Below are positions 60,434 to 64,000 of a DNA stretch of 64,000 bases, piece after piece (the first letter of the stretch is position 1; every line of letters begins with the position of its first letter). Location: NCBI GenBank assembly GCA_963708205.1, contig OY970196.1, forward strand, positions 1,550,001 to 1,614,000, written 5' to 3'. The notes beneath the pieces are model-generated. The model was given only the letters and a program-made list of their open reading frames with translations. It was not told the DNA's origin and made no database searches. The translations under genes were made by a program, and so were the position numbers. The stretch comes from CAVYTF01 sp963708205. GTDB lineage: Bacteria; Bacteroidota; Bacteroidia; Chitinophagales; Chitinophagaceae.

Positions 60434-60574
60434 AAAATATTTTTTTAAATTTTTTGGTACAAACAAATTGCACGCATTAAACATCGTTGCGTCGCATTCC
60501 GTTCATCGTTCGTTTATCTATTATGCTTTCGTTTTATATCCTATTATTAAAATTAAATGCCGCCTCACTCAATA

Positions 60575-62260
60575 TTAAATATTATTTTTCTTCATTTCAC
60601 TCACCGCATGATCTGCAGCGCGCGCCGTAAATGCCATATAACTAAGGGATGGATTTTGACAACCCGAAGAAACCATAAATGAACCATCCGTTACAAAAAC
60701 ATTCATCGCATCCCAAACCTGGTTGTACTTATTTAACACCGAAGTTTTAGGATCAGCGCCCATTCTTGCCGAGCCCATTTCATGTATGCCTCTGCCAAGT
60801 GTCCCATCGCCTTCATGACCTTTTACATTTTTTACGCCCCCTGCTGTCAACATTTCCATTGCATCATTTACCATATCAACACGCATCTTTTTTTCATTGT
60901 CTTTGTATTCCACATCCACTGCAAGAATATTCAATCCCCATTTATCTTTTTTAGATTTATCAAGGGTTACTTTATTTTCATGATAGGGCAATGTTTCTCC
61001 AAATCCGCCGATACCAAAATTCCATTTGCCAGGCTCGCTTAAAGTTTCTTTCAAAGAAGTACCAACGCTCAATTCAGCAATTTCGCGATTCCAATTTTCT
61101 CGACTTGCAGAACCCTGGTAACCAAAGCCGCGCAGATAATCTCTTTTATCATTAAATAAATTTCTATACCGCGGAATATAAATACCGTTTGCTCTTCTTC
61201 CAAAAACATATTTGTCTTCGTAACCTTCTATATCTCCTGATGCACCCATGCCAAGATGATGATCCATAATATTGTGCCCTAGTTCTCCGCTACTGCTTCC
61301 TAAACCATCCGGCCAAACATCTGTTGCAGAGTTCATCAATACCCATGCACTGTTTAAAGTAGATGCATTTAAAAAAATAATTTTTGCAAAATATTGATAG
61401 GTCTGGTTATTTTCTGCATCTAAAATTTCAACGCCTGTTGCACGCTTTTTATCTTTATCATACAAAATTTTTGTAACAATGCTCCACGGTCTTACAGTGA
61501 GATTTTTAGTTTTCATTGCTGCAGGCAAAGTAGAAGACTGTGTGCTGAAATACGCGCCAAACGGGCATCCCAGCCAACATTTGTTTCTGTATTGGCAATT
61601 AGTTCTGCCGGGTAATGGTTCTGTAATATTTGCTACACGACCAATGATCATTCGCCGGTAACTTGCTGATGGATAATGTGCATTCATTCTTGCCGAAACA
61701 TCTTTTTCAACAACATTCATTTCCATTGCAGGCATGTATTGACCATCGGGCAATTGCGGCATATTATCTTTTGCGCCGCTGATGCCTGCAAACTTTTCAG
61801 CATAATCATACCATGGTTCAATTTCTTTATAGCGCACAGGCCAATCTATTGCCCAGCCATCTTTTTTATTTGCATCAAAATCAAAATCGCTGAGACGATA
61901 ACTTTGTCTTCCCCACATCAAACTTCTTCCTCCAACATGATATCCGCGAAACCAATCAAATCTTTTAACTTCTGTGTAAGGAGATTCCTTTTCATTAACC
62001 CAATAATCAAGATTGGCTTCGTTTAATGGATAATCTCTGCGAAGCACCGGGTAATCATGCTTCATCTGTTGCGTAGGACGTGTACGATGTGGATAATCCC
62101 ATGCTTCTTTATTGGCATTGACATAATCTTTTATGTGCTCAATATTTCGTCCACGCTCGAGCATAATAGTTTTCAAGCCTTTTTCGCAAAGTTCTTTTGC
62201 AGCCCATCCGCCGCTGATTCCCGAACCGATTACTATTGCATCATAAACATTGTCAGCCAT
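60575..62260 (-). CDS. GMC-family sugar dehydrogenase
   Basis: The 561-aa flavoprotein has the FAD-binding AIVIGSGISGGWAAKELCEKG at the N-terminus (about 8-28), GRSLMWGRQSYRLSD, a Cys-rich CQYRNKCWLGCPFGAYFS and the C-terminal HEMGSARMGADP plus CQNPSLSYMAFTARAA, with the active-site His/Asn region. It lacks its own signal and is probably carried across by the Tat-bearing small subunit. By family it oxidises sugars such as glucose or glucosides at C2 or C3. Confidence 0.9.
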   Translation of the reverse strand: MADNVYDAIVIGSGISGGWAAKELCEKGLKTIMLERGRNIEHIKDYVNANKEAWDYPHRTRPTQQMKHDYPVLRRDYPLNEANLDYWVNEKESPYTEVKRFDWFRGYHVGGRSLMWGRQSYRLSDFDFDANKKDGWAIDWPVRYKEIEPWYDYAEKFAGISGAKDNMPQLPDGQYMPAMEMNVVEKDVSARMNAHYPSASYRRMIIGRVANITEPLPGRTNCQYRNKCWLGCPFGAYFSTQSSTLPAAMKTKNLTVRPWSIVTKILYDKDKKRATGVEILDAENNQTYQYFAKIIFLNASTLNSAWVLMNSATDVWPDGLGSSSGELGHNIMDHHLGMGASGDIEGYEDKYVFGRRANGIYIPRYRNLFNDKRDYLRGFGYQGSASRENWNREIAELSVGTSLKETLSEPGKWNFGIGGFGETLPYHENKVTLDKSKKDKWGLNILAVDVEYKDNEKKMRVDMVNDAMEMLTAGGVKNVKGHEGDGTLGRGIHEMGSARMGADPKTSVLNKYNQVWDAMNVFVTDGSFMVSSGCQNPSLSYMAFTARAADHAVSEMKKNNI

Positions 62261-62337
62261 TATTTATTTTGATTTAATTTTTATAAAGTTATTTTTCTTA
62301 TTCTTTAATTCAATCTAAAATTTTATTTCATACTAAA

Positions 62338-63222
62338 TCATACATCACATATCTCTACACATTTTTTTAACGAAGAAATTTTGTCTGCCGATGTTGGAAC
62401 AAATTCCTGCGCAACATAATCTTTAAATCCTGTTTTTACAATTGCGCGCATAATGGCAGGATAAAATAATTCCTGTGTGTCATCAATTTCGTGCCTCCCC
62501 GGAACGCCGCCTGTATGATAATGCCCGATATACATATAGTTCTCTTCGATCGTTCTTATTATATCGCCTTCATCTATTTGCATGTGATAAATATCATACA
62601 ATAATTTAAAATTTTCCGAACCCAACCTCTTGCTCAAAGCCACGCCCCATGCGGTTTTATCGCACATGTAATCTTTGTGATCAATTTTGCTGTTGAGTAA
62701 TTCCATGTGAAGTATCACGCCATTTTTCTCTGCAAGACTTAAAATATTTTTTATTCCTTCAACACAATTATTCAATCCTGTTTCATCATCCATTCCATTT
62801 CTGCTGCCGCTAAAACAAATTAAATTTTTATATCCAGCAGTTTTCATCAAAGGAATAACTTCTGTATAATCTTTATTTAATTGTTGATGAAAATTTTTAT
62901 TATTGAATCCATCTGTTAAACTTATTGTTCCTGCGGTATAACACATGGAACTGTAAATGCCATGCTTCTGCACGGTTGGCCAATCTTTCGGTGCCAGCAA
63001 ATCTATTGCGCTGAAACCTATATTTTTCACAGCTATGCAAAGCTCATCAAGCGTCATTGTATTAAGATACGGCCATCCACAAACCGAGTGATTGATATTG
63101 CCTTTCAATTTAAATTCTTCTTCTTTTTGTTTTAATGAGAATGAAGCCAGCACTGAGTTTGCGGCTAACAATGCAGCGGAACCTGCGGCAAGATGTTTCA
63201 TCATTTTTCTTCTTGCAACCAT
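62338..63222 (-). CDS. Hydroxypyruvate isomerase-like TIM-barrel protein with export signal
   Basis: The 294-aa protein has a basic N-terminus and hydrophobic stretch (ARRKMMKHLAAGSAALLAANSVLA), perhaps a Tat or Sec signal. The mature domain shows the isomerase pattern NHSVCGWPYLNTMTLDELC, GVILHMELLNSK, KLLYDIYHMQIDEGD and IGHYHTGGVPGRHEID, with the metal-binding Glu/Asp/His/Glu set. It is a second AP-endonuclease-family sugar isomerase in this exported sugar cluster. Confidence 0.85.
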   Translation of the reverse strand: MVARRKMMKHLAAGSAALLAANSVLASFSLKQKEEEFKLKGNINHSVCGWPYLNTMTLDELCIAVKNIGFSAIDLLAPKDWPTVQKHGIYSSMCYTAGTISLTDGFNNKNFHQQLNKDYTEVIPLMKTAGYKNLICFSGSRNGMDDETGLNNCVEGIKNILSLAEKNGVILHMELLNSKIDHKDYMCDKTAWGVALSKRLGSENFKLLYDIYHMQIDEGDIIRTIEENYMYIGHYHTGGVPGRHEIDDTQELFYPAIMRAIVKTGFKDYVAQEFVPTSADKISSLKKCVEICDV

Positions 63223-63374
63223 TAATACATTCTTTCGTTAAAGGCAACGTTCAAAATAAAATGCAGGTAATTTTTTTAAATAAACAGGCATACAAAATCA
63301 AACGTTAGATTTATAAATTCTCACTCAAAGTAATTTTTTATTTCAAAAAGGCAAAGAAATTTTCCAGCTTATTT

Positions 63375-64000
63375 TCAGGCAGTAATTTTTATAACCATTT
63401 CTTTTAAAAGATTGCCGGCTGTAGTGCCTGTATCTCCGACACCAATGCTCCTGAGATTGTATTGATGCAGCAACAATAATATTTTTTCTATTCCTGAATA
63501 ATCATAATTGCGGGCAGCGGCAACATAATCTTTTATAAAAAAAGAAGGAATGCCCGTCTCCATTGAAATCGTTTTTTCGTTGGATGAACTCGCGCCAAAA
63601 GTCATTGCCACTTTACTAAAGAAAGCATACAGCGATGGCAAAATAAGCTGTATTGGCGCGGCTTTCGGGTTATCTTCAAAATACTGGATGATGCGAATTG
63701 CTTTGGGAAAATTTTTTTTAGCAAGTGCATCCTGCAGTTCAAAAACATTAAATTCTTTGCTTATGCCGATGTATGTTTCAATATCATCTTCGGTGATATT
63801 TTTTCTTTGTTTTAAATTAATCGTCAGCTTTTCTACTTCATTATTCAAACGCGAAAGATCGTTGCCGATGTGATCTGTAAGCAAAGCCAGGGCTTTGGGA
63901 GAAATGGTTAATCCTTTTGAAGCGATCATTTCACTGGTCCATTCTGCGAGCTTGTAATCTTTTATTTTATCGCTTGAAAAATATTCCTGCTTTTTTAAAA
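63375..64000 (-). CDS. holA: DNA polymerase III delta subunit (5' end outside window)
   Basis: The C-terminal about 208 residues of the clamp-loader delta subunit are present. The frame is open to the window edge (..KIKDYKLAEWTSEMIASKG). GNDLSRLNNEVEKL and IGISKEFNVFELQDALAKKNFPKAI are strong HolA motifs, followed by the helical collar domain. Delta opens the beta clamp during loading. The gene ends about 150 bp from the isomerase gene. Confidence 0.92.
   Translation of the reverse strand, partial: LKKQEYFSSDKIKDYKLAEWTSEMIASKGLTISPKALALLTDHIGNDLSRLNNEVEKLTINLKQRKNITEDDIETYIGISKEFNVFELQDALAKKNFPKAIRIIQYFEDNPKAAPIQLILPSLYAFFSKVAMTFGASSSNEKTISMETGIPSFFIKDYVAAARNYDYSGIEKILLLLHQYNLRSIGVGDTGTTAGNLLKEMVIKITA

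Overview
The window is AT-rich chromosomal DNA of a Bacteroidota bacterium, most likely a member of the Chitinophagaceae (inferred from gene families, not from a marker gene). Supporting signs are promoters of the TTTG-N(19-21)-TAnnTTTG type, weak ribosome binding sites, Sec signal peptides ending in ..AQ, Tat-exported sugar isomerase and GMC oxidoreductase families, and a Bacteroidota-type dnaE-dinB pair.

Layout. (1) 1-6148 is host DNA: a histidine phosphatase fragment (minus), a decayed spot where a truncated mcrC meets a fragment of an SBBP beta-propeller gene, and a translationally coupled error-prone polymerase pair, dnaE-type and dinB. (2) 6149-50412 is a complete-looking prophage of about 44.3 kb inserted at the 3' end of a tRNA-Glu gene. 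A 22-bp core repeat marks both ends (6149-6170 and 50391-50412), and an integrase gene abuts the tRNA. Just inside each end lies a second repeat of about 38 bp that carries paired CGTCCA motifs. (3) 50393-64000 is host DNA again: tRNA-Glu, comM, a lipoprotein amidase, a Dabb protein, the oxidative pentose phosphate genes gnd-zwf-pgl, a 2-oxoacid:ferredoxin oxidoreductase beta subunit, an exported sugar-oxidation cluster (GMC dehydrogenase, gluconate-dehydrogenase-subunit-3-like protein, two TIM-barrel isomerases) and the end of holA.

The prophage reads almost entirely rightward. It has a divergent repressor/Cro-like switch (6.2-7.1 kb) and a block of small early genes. These include a zinc-finger protein, an Acb2/Tad1-like protein without a normal start, and an initiator-type tRNA-Met. 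Next comes a diversity-generating retroelement (10.2-12.6 kb), followed by a TOPRIM-helicase replication protein, a ParB/DGQHR-like protein and a GTTACA iteron-like cluster. The late genes run: virion/fibre proteins, S49 protease-scaffold, capsid, tape measure, portal, connector, carbohydrate-active and beta-helix proteins, a lysis cassette with a CHAP endolysin, distal tail proteins, a PLD-like protein and terminase. An accessory block with an ArdC-like protein precedes the integrase. A tape measure without a sheath gene suggests a siphovirus.

The strongest discovery is the retroelement. The 70-bp variable repeat (10797-10866) differs from the template repeat (11175-11244) at 16 positions, and all 16 are adenines in the template. 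The reverse transcriptase has the IGxxxSQ motif of this class. The template lies inside a second, shorter gene that is itself a paralogue of the diversified gene.
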